Shown: positions 50,693 through 60,312 of the stretch, in pieces
Layout of the letters: each line of letters begins with the position of its first letter
Numbering within the stretch: position 1 is the stretch's first letter
Notes under the pieces: model-generated
The model's input: the letters and a program-made list of their open reading frames with translations, nothing else
Told to the model about the DNA's origin: nothing
The model's database searches: none
Translations under genes and position numbers: made by a program
Assembly: GCF_008386565.1 (NCBI RefSeq)
Contig: NZ_VUKA01000003.1
Span: 186,001-250,000 of the forward strand
DNA from: Teichococcus oryzae
GTDB lineage: Bacteria; Pseudomonadota; Alphaproteobacteria; Acetobacterales; Acetobacteraceae
DNA length: 64,000 nt
Reading direction: 5' to 3'

Positions 50693-51033
50693 CCCAGACA
50701 AGATCCCTGCTTGCCGCCCTGGCCGTGCTGACGGCCGGCGCCGCGGCGGCCCGGGCCTCCGACTATCCCACCGCCGCGCGGGCGGATTACGTGCTGGGCT
50801 GCATGGCCTCCAACGGCAACACGCAGGTGGCGCTGGAGAAATGTTCCTGCGCCATCGACGCCATCGCCGAGCAACTGCCCTACGCGACCTATCAGGGCGC
50901 CGAGACCGCGCTCAGGATGCAGGCCGGAACATTGGGGGAGCGGGGGGCCATCTTCCGTGACCCTCCGGAAGTGCGGCAAACGATCGGGGCATTGCGCCAG
51001 GCCCAGGCCGAGGCGACGCTGCGCTGCTTCTGA
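50689..51033 (+). CDS. Small Cys-containing exported protein of the xoxF cluster
   Basis: The 114-aa protein begins at a GTG (50689) that overlaps the preceding stop. A signal peptide (SLLAALAVLTAGAAAARA) is followed by a helical domain with four cysteines: VLGCMASNG, KCSCAIDAIAEQL and the final LRCF. Two disulfides are likely. I know similar short proteins only as uncharacterised companions of PQQ-dehydrogenase genes. A hairpin follows the stop codon. Confidence 0.75.
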   Translation: MTQTRSLLAALAVLTAGAAAARASDYPTAARADYVLGCMASNGNTQVALEKCSCAIDAIAEQLPYATYQGAETALRMQAGTLGERGAIFRDPPEVRQTIGALRQAQAEATLRCF

Positions 51034-51034
51034 A

Positions 51035-51057
51035 GCGGGCACCCTCCCGGGGCCCGC
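51035..51057. terminator. Hairpin between convergent genes
   Basis: GCGGGC (51035-51040) and GCCCGC (51052-51057) enclose an 11-nt loop that can pair further (CCC/GGG). It lies in the 31-bp gap between the exported-protein gene and the convergent cytochrome gene. Confidence 0.45.
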
Positions 51058-51064
51058 GCCCCGC

Positions 51065-51454
51065 CTATTTCAATGTGCCCAGATAGGCGATCACATCGGC
51101 CCGCTGCTTCGCGTCCTTGAGGCCCGCATAGATCATGCGCGATCCGGGAATGTAGCCGCGCGGATCGGCGAGATAGGCGTCAAGCGTTTCGGCGTCCCAG
51201 GTCTTGTCGGCGCCCTTCATGGCGGGGGAATAGTTGAACTTCGGCGCCTCGGCCGATTTCCGCCCCACAATGCCAGCCAGGCTTGGGCCGACCTTGTTCT
51301 GCCCTTCCTGCACGGCATGGCAGACCTGGCATTGGCGGTTGAAGATGGTCCGCCCTGCTTCCGCGCTTCCGGCCGTGTCCTGGGCCTGTCCCGGCAGGCT
51401 GTAGAGCAGCAACGACGCCATGACCGTGCCGACAGAAAGATGCCGCTTGCGCAT
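51065..51454 (-). CDS. Class I c-type cytochrome
   Basis: The 129-aa protein has a signal peptide (SVGTVMASLLLYSLPGQAQ) and a CQVCH haem motif (Cys42, Cys45, His46). KVGPSLAGIVGRKS and the C-terminal LADPRGYIPGSRMIYAGL with its axial-Met region match the mitochondrial cytochrome c/cytochrome c2 type. It could pass electrons from the XoxG-type cytochrome to a terminal oxidase. It is the second cytochrome of the C1 island and lies 141 bp downstream of the adhC start side, on the same strand but after its end. Confidence 0.9.
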   Translation of the reverse strand: MRKRHLSVGTVMASLLLYSLPGQAQDTAGSAEAGRTIFNRQCQVCHAVQEGQNKVGPSLAGIVGRKSAEAPKFNYSPAMKGADKTWDAETLDAYLADPRGYIPGSRMIYAGLKDAKQRADVIAYLGTLK

Positions 51455-51595
51455 TCCCTTTTCGTCCTTTTCCCGCTGGGCTTCACTTGATCGAACATGG
51501 CGCCGGACGTCCGGGCGGCCACATGCATGAAGCCGCCTTCCGGCAGTGCCGCCCGAGTTTCCGTGGCGGCATGTGGCGGGAGGCGGCTTCCGTTC

Positions 51596-52705
<1,110 letters not shown>

Positions 52706-52751
52706 GGGGAACCGCCCTCCCTTGCAACAAACCCGGTCTTCAGCTTAGCGC

Positions 52752-52767
52752 ATCGGCCAGCGCCGAT
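52752..52767. promoter_or_regulatory. Inverted repeat in the adhC/gfa divergent promoter region
   Basis: ATCGGC (52752-52757) and GCCGAT (52762-52767) are exact inverted copies separated by 4 bp, located in the 224-bp gap between the divergent adhC (start 52705) and gfa (start 52930). It could be an operator or a leader hairpin for adhC. I see no formaldehyde-responsive FrmR gene in the window. Confidence 0.35.
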
Positions 52768-52929
52768 CAGCAGTCAACTCGGCATGGACCTCGGTCGTTG
52801 CCGATTGCGCTTTACCTGCCGCCGTCATCTGTCTCATCCTTGGCCGGCCGCTTGCAGTCTGCGCCCGTGCCGCATGAACCGCCGGAACGCAGCCAAAGGC
52901 AAGCCGGAACCAACAAAAGGAGTGAGGAA

Positions 52930-53508
52930 ATGTCTGATACGATCAGGCTTCATCCTGCAGTCGATCATGGATTGCCCGCAGCCTCCCCGAGCTTTTCCGG
53001 CGGAACCCTGGTTTGCCGCTGCTCGGACCGTCCGGTGAAGGTCCGCGTTTCCACCCAGGTCGCGCATGACCATGCCTGCGGCTGCACCAAATGCTGGAAG
53101 CCGGATGGCGCCATCTTCTCCCTTGTCGCCGTGGTTCCGCAGGACAAGCTGGAAGTTGCCGAGAATGGCGACAAGCTGGCTGTCGTGGACACAACCGCCG
53201 CGATCCGCCGCTATGCCTGCACCGCCTGCGGCGTCCATATGTATGGCCGCATCGAGAACCAGAAGCATCCCTTCTACGGGCTGGATTTCGTCCACCCCGA
53301 GCTTTTCCAGGAGAATGGCTGGGCCCCGCCGGAATTCGCGGCCTTTGTGTCCTCCGTGATCGAATCCGGCGTCAGCCCTGACCGCATGTCCGGCATCCGG
53401 GCGCGCCTCAGGGAGCTGAACCTGGAACCCTATGATTGCCTTTCGCCTCCCCTGATGGATGCCATCGCCACGCATACGGCGAAGGCCGCGGGGGTGACGC
53501 CGCGCTGA
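52930..53508 (+). CDS. gfa: S-(hydroxymethyl)glutathione synthase (glutathione-dependent formaldehyde-activating enzyme)
   Basis: The 192-aa protein starts at ATG 52930 after a strong GGAGTGAGGA site. It has the Gfa zinc-binding cysteines: [21 protein letters not shown] and [13 protein letters not shown]. The length and the C-terminal LREL...[15 protein letters not shown] match Gfa of Paracoccus. It speeds the reaction of formaldehyde with glutathione, feeding the divergent adhC product. Cytoplasmic, no signal peptide. Confidence 0.94.
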   Translation: MSDTIRLHPAVDHGLPAASPSFSGGTLVCRCSDRPVKVRVSTQVAHDHACGCTKCWKPDGAIFSLVAVVPQDKLEVAENGDKLAVVDTTAAIRRYACTACGVHMYGRIENQKHPFYGLDFVHPELFQENGWAPPEFAAFVSSVIESGVSPDRMSGIRARLRELNLEPYDCLSPPLMDAIATHTAKAAGVTPR

Positions 53509-53524
53509 CGCCGCACGTAAACCC

Positions 53525-53550
53525 GGGGTGGGCGCCGGGGCGCCTGCCCC
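53525..53550. terminator. Bidirectional hairpin after gfa
   Basis: GGGG-tg-GGCGCC (53525-53536) faces GGCGCC-tg-CCCC (53539-53550) across a 2-bp centre. GGCGCC is self-complementary, so stable hairpins can form on both strands. It lies in the 51-bp gap between the convergent gfa and cupredoxin-like genes. Confidence 0.55.
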
Positions 53551-53559
53551 GAAGCGCCT

Positions 53560-54009
53560 TTATTCGACGATGAGCTTTCCTGTCATGTTGCGTTCCTCCA
53601 GTCCCCGCACCCGAAAGGCATAGCTGCCGGTGCGGATGGGCACGAAGAACACCTCGACCTCTCCCGCGTCATCGAAATCCAGTTCCTCCAGCACCGGCGT
53701 CTTGATTTCCGTTTTGCCGACGACGACCTGGCGGATCCACACATTGCGCCAGAACTCCGGCGCGACGAGGTTGTATTCACGCCGACCGAACGCGCCAATG
53801 CGCCAGCGGTAGTAGCGGCCCGTTTCCAGCTTGTATTCACGCTGGGACATGGAGAAATCATCGCCTTCCGACCCCATCATCAGGGGCGGCAGTTGCTGCG
53901 CCCGGGTCGCCAGGTCGCCGCGCGCCAGGGCGTTGCCGGACAGCAGCGCGATGCCGCCCCCCACGGCAAGGGACAGCAGCAGGCTTCGCCGGTTCTGGGC
54001 TTGGGCCAT
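53560..54009 (-). CDS. Exported cupredoxin-like protein (unknown)
   Basis: The 149-aa protein is counted from ATG 54009, which has GGAGG 9 nt upstream; ATG 54015 is too close to it. A signal peptide (RRSLLLSLAVGGGIALLSGN) precedes a beta-rich domain ending in EVEVFFVPIRTGSYAFRVRG and MTGKLIVE, which looks like the last strands of a cupredoxin fold. The mature chain has no cysteine and no His, so a type-1 copper site is missing. It lies between gfa and fds genes. A structural or redox-accessory role in C1 oxidation is only suggested by position. Confidence 0.7.
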   Translation of the reverse strand: MAQAQNRRSLLLSLAVGGGIALLSGNALARGDLATRAQQLPPLMMGSEGDDFSMSQREYKLETGRYYRWRIGAFGRREYNLVAPEFWRNVWIRQVVVGKTEIKTPVLEELDFDDAGEVEVFFVPIRTGSYAFRVRGLEERNMTGKLIVE

Positions 54010-54107
54010 GGACATTTTCCTCCGTCATGATGTGCCGTCTTCAGCGCGGCCCATCATCCTGCCTGGATGCCGATCCGGCATTCAAGTGCCGGCACCGGCC
54101 CGGCCGT

Positions 54108-54389
54108 TTATCCCGCGTCGCTTGCCAGGCTGCCCAGTTGGTCGGGGCCCTCAACGGTCCTTGCGGCAGGATCATCCCCGTCCGGCGCCGGACCCATCGC
54201 CTTGCGGACCAGCGGATGCAGCGCCTCGCCTTCCTCCTCCGCGGCCAGCACCTGCAACGCATCGATCATCTTCGGTGTCCAGAAGGCGTGCAGATGGTCC
54301 CGCACGCCGGCGATGGCATCCGCCTCGGGATAGGCGGAAAAGAAGACCGCGATCTGGTTGGCCATGCGGGCCAGCTTGCCATCGCTCAT
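54108..54389 (-). CDS. fdsD: Formate dehydrogenase delta subunit
   Basis: The 93-aa protein matches the small delta subunit of NAD-dependent formate dehydrogenases: KLARMANQIAVFFSAYPEAD, AIAGVRDHLHAFWTPKMIDAL. It is the last gene of the fdsG-B-A-D run, 30 bp after fdsA. Delta subunits support assembly or stability of the molybdenum enzyme. The expected fdsC gene, normally between fdsA and fdsD, is absent here. Confidence 0.9.
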   Translation of the reverse strand: MSDGKLARMANQIAVFFSAYPEADAIAGVRDHLHAFWTPKMIDALQVLAAEEEGEALHPLVRKAMGPAPDGDDPAARTVEGPDQLGSLASDAG

Positions 54390-54419
54390 GCCACCCTCTC
54401 CACCGAGCCGGCCCCGGCC

Positions 54420-57281
54420 TCATTCCGCCGCATCGGCCGACCTTTCGATGCGCGTCAGCGCCGTGTCCTCCAGGAAGAAGCGCGCCTGCCAGTCCGACGG
54501 GCGGTTGGTGCGCCGCACCTGCACCGCCGTCACCTTGTATTCGGGGCAGTTGGTGGCCCAGTCCGAATGGTCGGTGGTGATGACGTTGGCGCCGGTCTTG
54601 GCGTGGTGGAAGGTGGTGTAGACGACGCCCGGTTGCACCCGCTCCGTGATCGTGGCGCGCAGAGCGATGTCGCCCGAGCGGCTTTCCACCGAAACAAGGT
54701 CGCCCTCGGCGATGCCGCGGGTTTCGGCGTCGAAGGGATGGATCTCCAGCACATCCTCCTCGTGCCAGCGGCTGTTGGCGGTCCGCCGCGTTTGCGCGCC
54801 GACATTGTACTGGGACAGGATGCGGCCGGTGGTCAGGATCAGCGGGAAGCGCGGGCCGGTGCGTTCCTCCGTCGGCACGAATTCGGTGAGCATGAACTTG
54901 CCCTTGCCGCGCACGAAGCGGTCCACATGCATCATCGGCGTGCCGAGCGGGGCCGCCTCGTTGCAGGGCCATTGCAGGGAGCCCGCCTCCTCCAGCTTGG
55001 CGTAGCTGACGCCGGCGAAACTGGGCGTCAGCTGCGCGATCTCGTCCATGATCTCGGATGGGTGGCTGTAGTTCATCTCGTAGCCAAGCGCGCGCGACAG
55101 CGCGATCGTCACCTCCCAATCCGCCATGCCGCCCAGCGGCGGCATCACCTTGCGCACGCGGCTGATGCGCCGCTCGGCATTGGTGAAGGTGCCGTCCTTC
55201 TCCAGGAAGGAGGAGCCGGGCAGCAGCACATGCGCGTATTTCGCCGTTTCGTTCAGGAAGATGTCCTGCACCACGACGCATTCCATGGCCGCCAGCCCGG
55301 CGGTGACGTGCTGCGTGTCGGGATCGGATTGCGCGATGTCCTCGCCCTGGATGTAGAGGCCCTTGAAGTGGCCGCCCACCGCCTCGTCCAGCATGTTGGG
55401 GATGCGCAAGCCTGGCGCGCCGCGCAGGGTCACGCCCCACAGCGCCTCGAAGCTGTGGCGCGTGGCATCGTCGGCGACATGGCGGTAGCCGGGCAGTTCA
55501 TGCGGGAAGGAACCCATGTCGCAGGAGCCCTGCACGTTGTTCTGCCCGCGCAGCGGGTTCACCCCGGTTCCCTCCCGGCCGATATTGCCGGTGGCCATGG
55601 CCAGGTTCGCCATGCCCATCACCATGGTGGAGCCCTGGCTGTGCTCGGTGACGCCGAGGCCGTAATAGATCGCGGCCCGGCCGCCCATGGCGTAAAGCCG
55701 CGCCGCCGCCCGCATCTCCGCCGCCGGCACGCCGGTCAGCTCCTCCACCGCCTCGGGCGAGTTGCGCTCCTGGGCGATGAAGCGGGCCCAGTTCGCGAAA
55801 TCCTCCAGCTCGCACCGCTCGCGGACATAGCTCTCATTCACCAGCCCTTCCGTGACCACCACATGCGCCAGGGCGTTGATCAGGGCGACATTGGTGCCGG
55901 GCCGCAATTGCAGGTGGTGCTCGGCGCGCACATGCGGCGCCTGCACGAGGTCGATCCGCCGCGGATCGGCGACGATCAGCCGCGCCCCCTGCCGCAGCCG
56001 CTTCTTCAGGCGGGAGGCGAAGACAGGGTGCCCGTCCGTCGGGTTGGCGCCGATCACCAGCACCACATCGGCATGCTCGACCGAGCGGAAATCCTGCGTC
56101 CCGGCAGAGGTGCCGAGGGTCGCCTTCAGGCCATAGCCGGTGGGGGAATGGCAGACGCGGGCGCAGGTATCGACGTTATTGTTGCCGAAGGCGGCGCGCA
56201 CCAGCTTCTGGACCAGATAGGTTTCCTCATTGGTGCAGCGCGAGGAGGTGATGCCTCCCACGGCGTCCCGGCCGTAATCGGCCTGGATGCGGCGGAACTC
56301 GGCGGCGGCGTGGCCGATCGCCTCTTCCCAGCTCACCTCGCGCCAGGGATCGGTGATGCGGGCGCGGATCATCGGCTTGCGGATGCGGTCCCGATGCGTG
56401 GCGTAGCCCCAGGCGAAGCGGCCCTTGACGCAGGAATGCCCTTCATTGGCGTGCCCGCCCTTGTAGGGCACCATCCGCACCACGGTGGAACCTTGCATCT
56501 CCGCCTTGAAGGAACAGCCGACGCCGCAATAGGCGCAGGTGGTGACAACGCTGTGCTCGGGCTGGCCCAGCTCGATGATGCTGTTCTCGGTCAGGGTCGC
56601 GGTGGGGCAGGCCTGCACGCAGGCGCCGCAGGACACGCATTCCGAGCCGAAGAAATCCGCCCCCCCCGCCGAGACGCGGCTGTCGAAGCCGCGTCCTTCG
56701 ATGGTCAGCGCGAAGGTGCCCTGGATGTCCTCGCAGGCGCGGACGCAGCGGTTGCAGACGATGCATTTCGACGGGTCGTAGGTGAAATACGGGTTGGATG
56801 TGTCCTGCGGCAGCGTCAGGGGGGATTCCGGATGCACATGGTTGGCGCCATCCATGCCGTAGCGCACATCCCGCAGCCCTACTGCGCCCGCCATGTCCTG
56901 CAACTCGCAATCGCCATTGGCCGAACAGGTCAGGCAATCCAGCGGATGGTCGGAGATATACAGCTCCATCACGCCGCGCCGCAGGCGGGACAGGCGCTGG
57001 CTGCTGGTGTGCACCACCATTCCCGCCTCGGCGGACGTGGTGCAGGAAGCGGCGGTGCCGCGCCGCCCCTCGATCTCCACCAGGCAAAGCCGGCAGGAGC
57101 CGAAGGGCTCCAGCATGTCGGTCGCGCACAGCTTGGGGATCTTGGTGCCCATCAGCATGGCCGCCGCCATCACCGAGGTGCCGGCGGGCACGGTGACGGG
57201 CTGCCCGTCGATGGTCAGCGTGACCTGGTCAGGGTTGTGGCGGAGCGGCGTGCCGTAATCGGTTTCCTTGATCAGGGGCAT
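54420..57281 (-). CDS. fdsA: NAD-dependent formate dehydrogenase alpha (molybdenum) subunit
   Basis: The 953-aa catalytic subunit starts at ATG 57281. It has an N-terminal NuoG-like part with a [2Fe-2S] site (Cys52, 63, 66, 80), a His-Cys3 [4Fe-4S] site (His112, Cys116, 119, 125) and two ferredoxin-type clusters (CIVCNRCVRACE, CVSCGACVQACP), then the molybdenum domain with CAYCGVGC and the metal-ligand Cys377 in ARVCHSPTG. The Cys, not Sec, form is used. It oxidises formate to CO2, passing electrons to FdsB. It completes the methanol oxidation route in the cytoplasm. Confidence 0.96.
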   Translation of the reverse strand: MPLIKETDYGTPLRHNPDQVTLTIDGQPVTVPAGTSVMAAAMLMGTKIPKLCATDMLEPFGSCRLCLVEIEGRRGTAASCTTSAEAGMVVHTSSQRLSRLRRGVMELYISDHPLDCLTCSANGDCELQDMAGAVGLRDVRYGMDGANHVHPESPLTLPQDTSNPYFTYDPSKCIVCNRCVRACEDIQGTFALTIEGRGFDSRVSAGGADFFGSECVSCGACVQACPTATLTENSIIELGQPEHSVVTTCAYCGVGCSFKAEMQGSTVVRMVPYKGGHANEGHSCVKGRFAWGYATHRDRIRKPMIRARITDPWREVSWEEAIGHAAAEFRRIQADYGRDAVGGITSSRCTNEETYLVQKLVRAAFGNNNVDTCARVCHSPTGYGLKATLGTSAGTQDFRSVEHADVVLVIGANPTDGHPVFASRLKKRLRQGARLIVADPRRIDLVQAPHVRAEHHLQLRPGTNVALINALAHVVVTEGLVNESYVRERCELEDFANWARFIAQERNSPEAVEELTGVPAAEMRAAARLYAMGGRAAIYYGLGVTEHSQGSTMVMGMANLAMATGNIGREGTGVNPLRGQNNVQGSCDMGSFPHELPGYRHVADDATRHSFEALWGVTLRGAPGLRIPNMLDEAVGGHFKGLYIQGEDIAQSDPDTQHVTAGLAAMECVVVQDIFLNETAKYAHVLLPGSSFLEKDGTFTNAERRISRVRKVMPPLGGMADWEVTIALSRALGYEMNYSHPSEIMDEIAQLTPSFAGVSYAKLEEAGSLQWPCNEAAPLGTPMMHVDRFVRGKGKFMLTEFVPTEERTGPRFPLILTTGRILSQYNVGAQTRRTANSRWHEEDVLEIHPFDAETRGIAEGDLVSVESRSGDIALRATITERVQPGVVYTTFHHAKTGANVITTDHSDWATNCPEYKVTAVQVRRTNRPSDWQARFFLEDTALTRIERSADAAE

Positions 57282-57294
57282 GTCCCGGCTCCTT

Positions 57295-58851
57295 TCATTC
57301 GGCGGCCACCGGCTGCTGGGCACGGGGTGTGAAATCCTCGGGGAAATGGTGGATGGCGCTGAGCACCGGCAGCGGCGTCAGCCCGCCCAGCGCGCAAAGC
57401 GAGCCATCCGTCATCACCTCGCAAAGGTCATGCACCAGCGCGAGGTCCTGTTGCGGATGGTGCCCGGCGATCACCTTGTCCACGGTTTCCATGCCGCGCA
57501 CGGCGCCGATGCGGCAGGGCGTGCATTTGCCGCAGCTTTCGGCGGCGCAGAACTCGAAGGCGAAACGCGCCTGCCGCGCCATGTCCACGCCATCGTCGAA
57601 CACCACGATGCCGCCATGGCCGAGCAGCCCCTTGGCGGCGGCCAGCGCCTCGTAATCCACCGGCAGGTCCAGCATGGAGGCCGGAAAATAGGCGCCCAGC
57701 GGGCCGCCCACCTGAACCGCGCGCACCGGGCGTCCGCTGCGGGTGCCGCCGCCCAGATCCTCCACCAGTTCGCGCAAGGTGATGCCGAAGGGCAGTTCGA
57801 GCAATCCGCCATGCCGCACATTGCCGGCCAGCTGCACCGGCAGCGTGCCGAGGGAGCGGCCCATGCCCAACGCCGCATAGGCCTCGCCGCCCCGCGCCAT
57901 GATCCAGGGCACGGCGGCGAAGGTCAGCACGTTGTTGACCAGGGTGGGGCGACCGAACAGGCCCTGGATCGCCGGCAGCGGCGGCTTGGCGCGGACTACG
58001 CCGCGCTTGCCTTCCAGGCTTTCCAGCAGCGAGGTTTCCTCGCCGCAGATATAGGCGCCAGCGCCGATCCGCAGTTCCAGCTCGAAGGCCTGCCCGCTGC
58101 CCAGCACGGAGGGGCCCAGCACCATGGCGTCGCGGCCGATGCCGATCGCCTGGCCCAATATGCCGGCGGCCAGCGGATATTCGGACCGCAGATAAATGAA
58201 GCCCTTGGTGGCGCCGGTGGCGAGGCCGGCGATCACCATGCCCTCGATCAACGTGAAAGGATCGCCCTCCATCAGCATGCGGTCGGCGAAGGTGCCGCTA
58301 TCCCCTTCATCGGCATTGCAGACGACGTATTTGCGGTCGGCCTCCGCCAGGCGAACGGTGTTCCACTTGATGCCGGCCGGGAAGCCGGCGCCACCGCGGC
58401 CGCGCAGGCCGGACAGCTTCACCGCATCCACCGTGGCCTCGGGGCCGGCGGCGATCGCCGCCTCCAGCCCGGCCAGCCCGCCGGCCGCGCGGTAATCCTC
58501 CAGCGAAAGCGGATCGATCAGGCCGCAGCGGGCGAAACTCAGCCGCGTTTGCCGCGCCATCCAGGGCAAGGCTTCCGGCGGGCCGAGCCGCAGCGGATGC
58601 GCGGCGCCATCCAGCAGGCCAGCGGCCAGCAGCCCCTCCACATCGGCCGGCCGCACCGGGCCGTAGCCGATACGCCCTTCGGGGGTTTCCACCTCCACCA
58701 GCGGCTCCAGCCACAACATGCCGCGCGAGCCGGTGCGGATGATCCGCACCACCTGGCCGCGCCGCGCCGCGCCTTCCTCGAGCGCCTGCGCCACGGCGGC
58801 GGCACCAAGCCCCTCGGCCACGCTGTCACGCGGCACGTAAAGGCGGATCAT
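57295..58851 (-). CDS. fdsB: NAD-dependent formate dehydrogenase beta (NADH/FMN) subunit
   Basis: The 518-aa protein is NuoF-like with an N-terminal thioredoxin-fold part. FMN/NAD motifs are LRGRGGAGFPAGIKW, VVCNADEGDSGTFADR and GAYICGEETSLLESLEG. The [4Fe-4S] motif is SCGKCTPCRIG with a later Cys in SLCALGG. It reduces NAD+ with electrons from FdsA. Its ATG overlaps the fdsG stop by 4 bp and the stop lies 13 bp before fdsA. It is a paralogue of the NuoF-like subunit at 15013-16248 but is longer. Confidence 0.95.
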   Translation of the reverse strand: MIRLYVPRDSVAEGLGAAAVAQALEEGAARRGQVVRIIRTGSRGMLWLEPLVEVETPEGRIGYGPVRPADVEGLLAAGLLDGAAHPLRLGPPEALPWMARQTRLSFARCGLIDPLSLEDYRAAGGLAGLEAAIAAGPEATVDAVKLSGLRGRGGAGFPAGIKWNTVRLAEADRKYVVCNADEGDSGTFADRMLMEGDPFTLIEGMVIAGLATGATKGFIYLRSEYPLAAGILGQAIGIGRDAMVLGPSVLGSGQAFELELRIGAGAYICGEETSLLESLEGKRGVVRAKPPLPAIQGLFGRPTLVNNVLTFAAVPWIMARGGEAYAALGMGRSLGTLPVQLAGNVRHGGLLELPFGITLRELVEDLGGGTRSGRPVRAVQVGGPLGAYFPASMLDLPVDYEALAAAKGLLGHGGIVVFDDGVDMARQARFAFEFCAAESCGKCTPCRIGAVRGMETVDKVIAGHHPQQDLALVHDLCEVMTDGSLCALGGLTPLPVLSAIHHFPEDFTPRAQQPVAAE

Positions 58852-59321
58852 GACCCCGTCCCTTCCAGCATGGCTTCCAGCGCCTGCTCGTCCACCCGCG
58901 CCAGCGGGCGGTCATCCACCAGCGCGGCCGGGCCATTGGCGCAGAGGCCGAGGCAGAACACCGGCTCCAGCGTCACGCGCCCATCGGCGGAGGTTTCGTG
59001 CCAGTCCACGCCCCAATGGTGGCGCAGCCGTGCATGCAGGGCCTCGGCGCCCACCGCCTGGCAGGCCTCGGCGCGGCAAAGCTTCACCACATGCCGCCCC
59101 GGCGGCTGGCGACGGAAATCATGATAAAAGGTGAGGCAGCCATGCACCTCGGCGCGGGACAGGTTCAGCGCCTCGGCCACCAGCGGCACCGCCGCATCGG
59201 GCACATGGCCGAACTCCGCCTGCAATGCGTGCAGGATTGGCAACATGGCGCCGTCGAGTTCGCGGAACGCATGAATAACAGCTTCGGCGCGGTGGCTGTC
59301 CCACGCCTGCCCAGCCCGCAT
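58848..59321 (-). CDS. fdsG: NAD-dependent formate dehydrogenase gamma subunit
   Basis: The 157-aa NuoE-like subunit carries one [2Fe-2S] cluster with Cys ligands in KLCRAEACQAVG and VFCLGLCANGPA. The start at 59321 is preferred because GGGAGG lies 9 nt upstream; ATG 59330 directly follows it. First gene of fdsG-B-A-D. The LysR gene upstream is on the same strand, 57 bp away. Confidence 0.93.
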   Translation of the reverse strand: MRAGQAWDSHRAEAVIHAFRELDGAMLPILHALQAEFGHVPDAAVPLVAEALNLSRAEVHGCLTFYHDFRRQPPGRHVVKLCRAEACQAVGAEALHARLRHHWGVDWHETSADGRVTLEPVFCLGLCANGPAALVDDRPLARVDEQALEAMLEGTGS

Positions 59322-59378
59322 GATGGGCATCCTCCCGCCATTTTCCGGCAGCGAAGCACCGCCCTGGGGCAGGATCAA

Positions 59379-60296
59379 TCAAGTGCTTGGGTGAGTTGAC
59401 AAAAATTCCTTGTTGAACGCGCCTTCGGCCGCCAGTCCCTGGGCCAGCCGCAGCAGCGCCGCGACGCTGGGCAACATCGGGTCGCGCTGCGGCACCACGA
59501 GGCCGATGCGGTGCGTCACGGCGGGCTCCGTGATCGGGATGCAGCGCACGGAACCAGGGCCCGCCGCATCGGCGAAGGCCGAGGGCATGATGCTGGCGCA
59601 GATCCCGGCGCGGACCTGTTGCAGCAGCAGCAGAACGGAGTTGGATTCCACCGCCGGCGGCCGGCGGCCGGCGCCGAGATGCTGGTCGATGATGCGCCGG
59701 TTCTGCATGTCGGGCGTCAGCAGGCACAGCGGCAGCGCCGCCGCCTCTGCCCAGCTGACCGAGGCGCGCCCGGCCAGGGCGCCGTCTGGCGCCACCAGCA
59801 GGCAGTAATGCTCGTCATACAATGGCAGGGTGGCCACCCGGCCCAGCGGCTCATTGTCGAGATAGGTGATGCCGGCATCGATCTCGAGGTCGCGCAGGCG
59901 GAGCAGGATCTCGGCCGAGGTGGCGGAATGGATGGTGAAGCGCACCGCCGGGTGCCGCGCCATGAACGGCCCGGTCAGCGTGCCGATCCGCGGCAGGGCG
60001 GTGGGCACCGTGGCCAGGCGCAGATGGCCGCTCAGCCCTTCGCGGAAGCCGCGCAGTTCCTGCTGCATGGCGCGGGCGTCACCGACGATGCGGCGGGCCC
60101 AGTCGAGAACGCATTCGCCTTCCGGCGTGAAGCCCTGGAAGCGGGAGCCGCGCCGCACCAGCAGGACGCCCATCCGTTCCTCCAGCTGCTTCAGCGCGGC
60201 GGACAGGGTCTGCTGGGACACGCCGCAGGCTTCGGCGGCGCGGCCGAAATGTTGCTCCCGCGCCAGGGCGAGCAGCAATTCCAGGCGGTCGATCAT
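59379..60296 (-). CDS. LysR-family transcriptional regulator
   Basis: The 305-aa protein starts at ATG 60296 with the LysR winged helix (LALAREQHFGRAAEACGVSQ, then LSAALKQLEERMG) and a typical effector domain (HLRLATVPTALPRIG, GITYLDNEPLG). It lies between an ABC transporter cassette upstream and fdsGBAD downstream, all on the same strand. This position matches regulators that control formate dehydrogenase genes in other bacteria (FdsR type), but regulation of the ABC system is equally possible. Confidence 0.9.
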   Translation of the reverse strand: MIDRLELLLALAREQHFGRAAEACGVSQQTLSAALKQLEERMGVLLVRRGSRFQGFTPEGECVLDWARRIVGDARAMQQELRGFREGLSGHLRLATVPTALPRIGTLTGPFMARHPAVRFTIHSATSAEILLRLRDLEIDAGITYLDNEPLGRVATLPLYDEHYCLLVAPDGALAGRASVSWAEAAALPLCLLTPDMQNRRIIDQHLGAGRRPPAVESNSVLLLLQQVRAGICASIMPSAFADAAGPGSVRCIPITEPAVTHRIGLVVPQRDPMLPSVAALLRLAQGLAAEGAFNKEFLSTHPST

Positions 60297-60312
60297 GCCG
60301 GCCGGCCACTCC

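Noticed and set aside
54027-57332. A very long open frame on the plus strand opposite fdsA (1101 codons)
   Set aside because: It is antisense to a well-supported formate dehydrogenase subunit; its translation is rich in His, Arg, Gln and Gly with no domain, a typical shadow of a high-GC gene.
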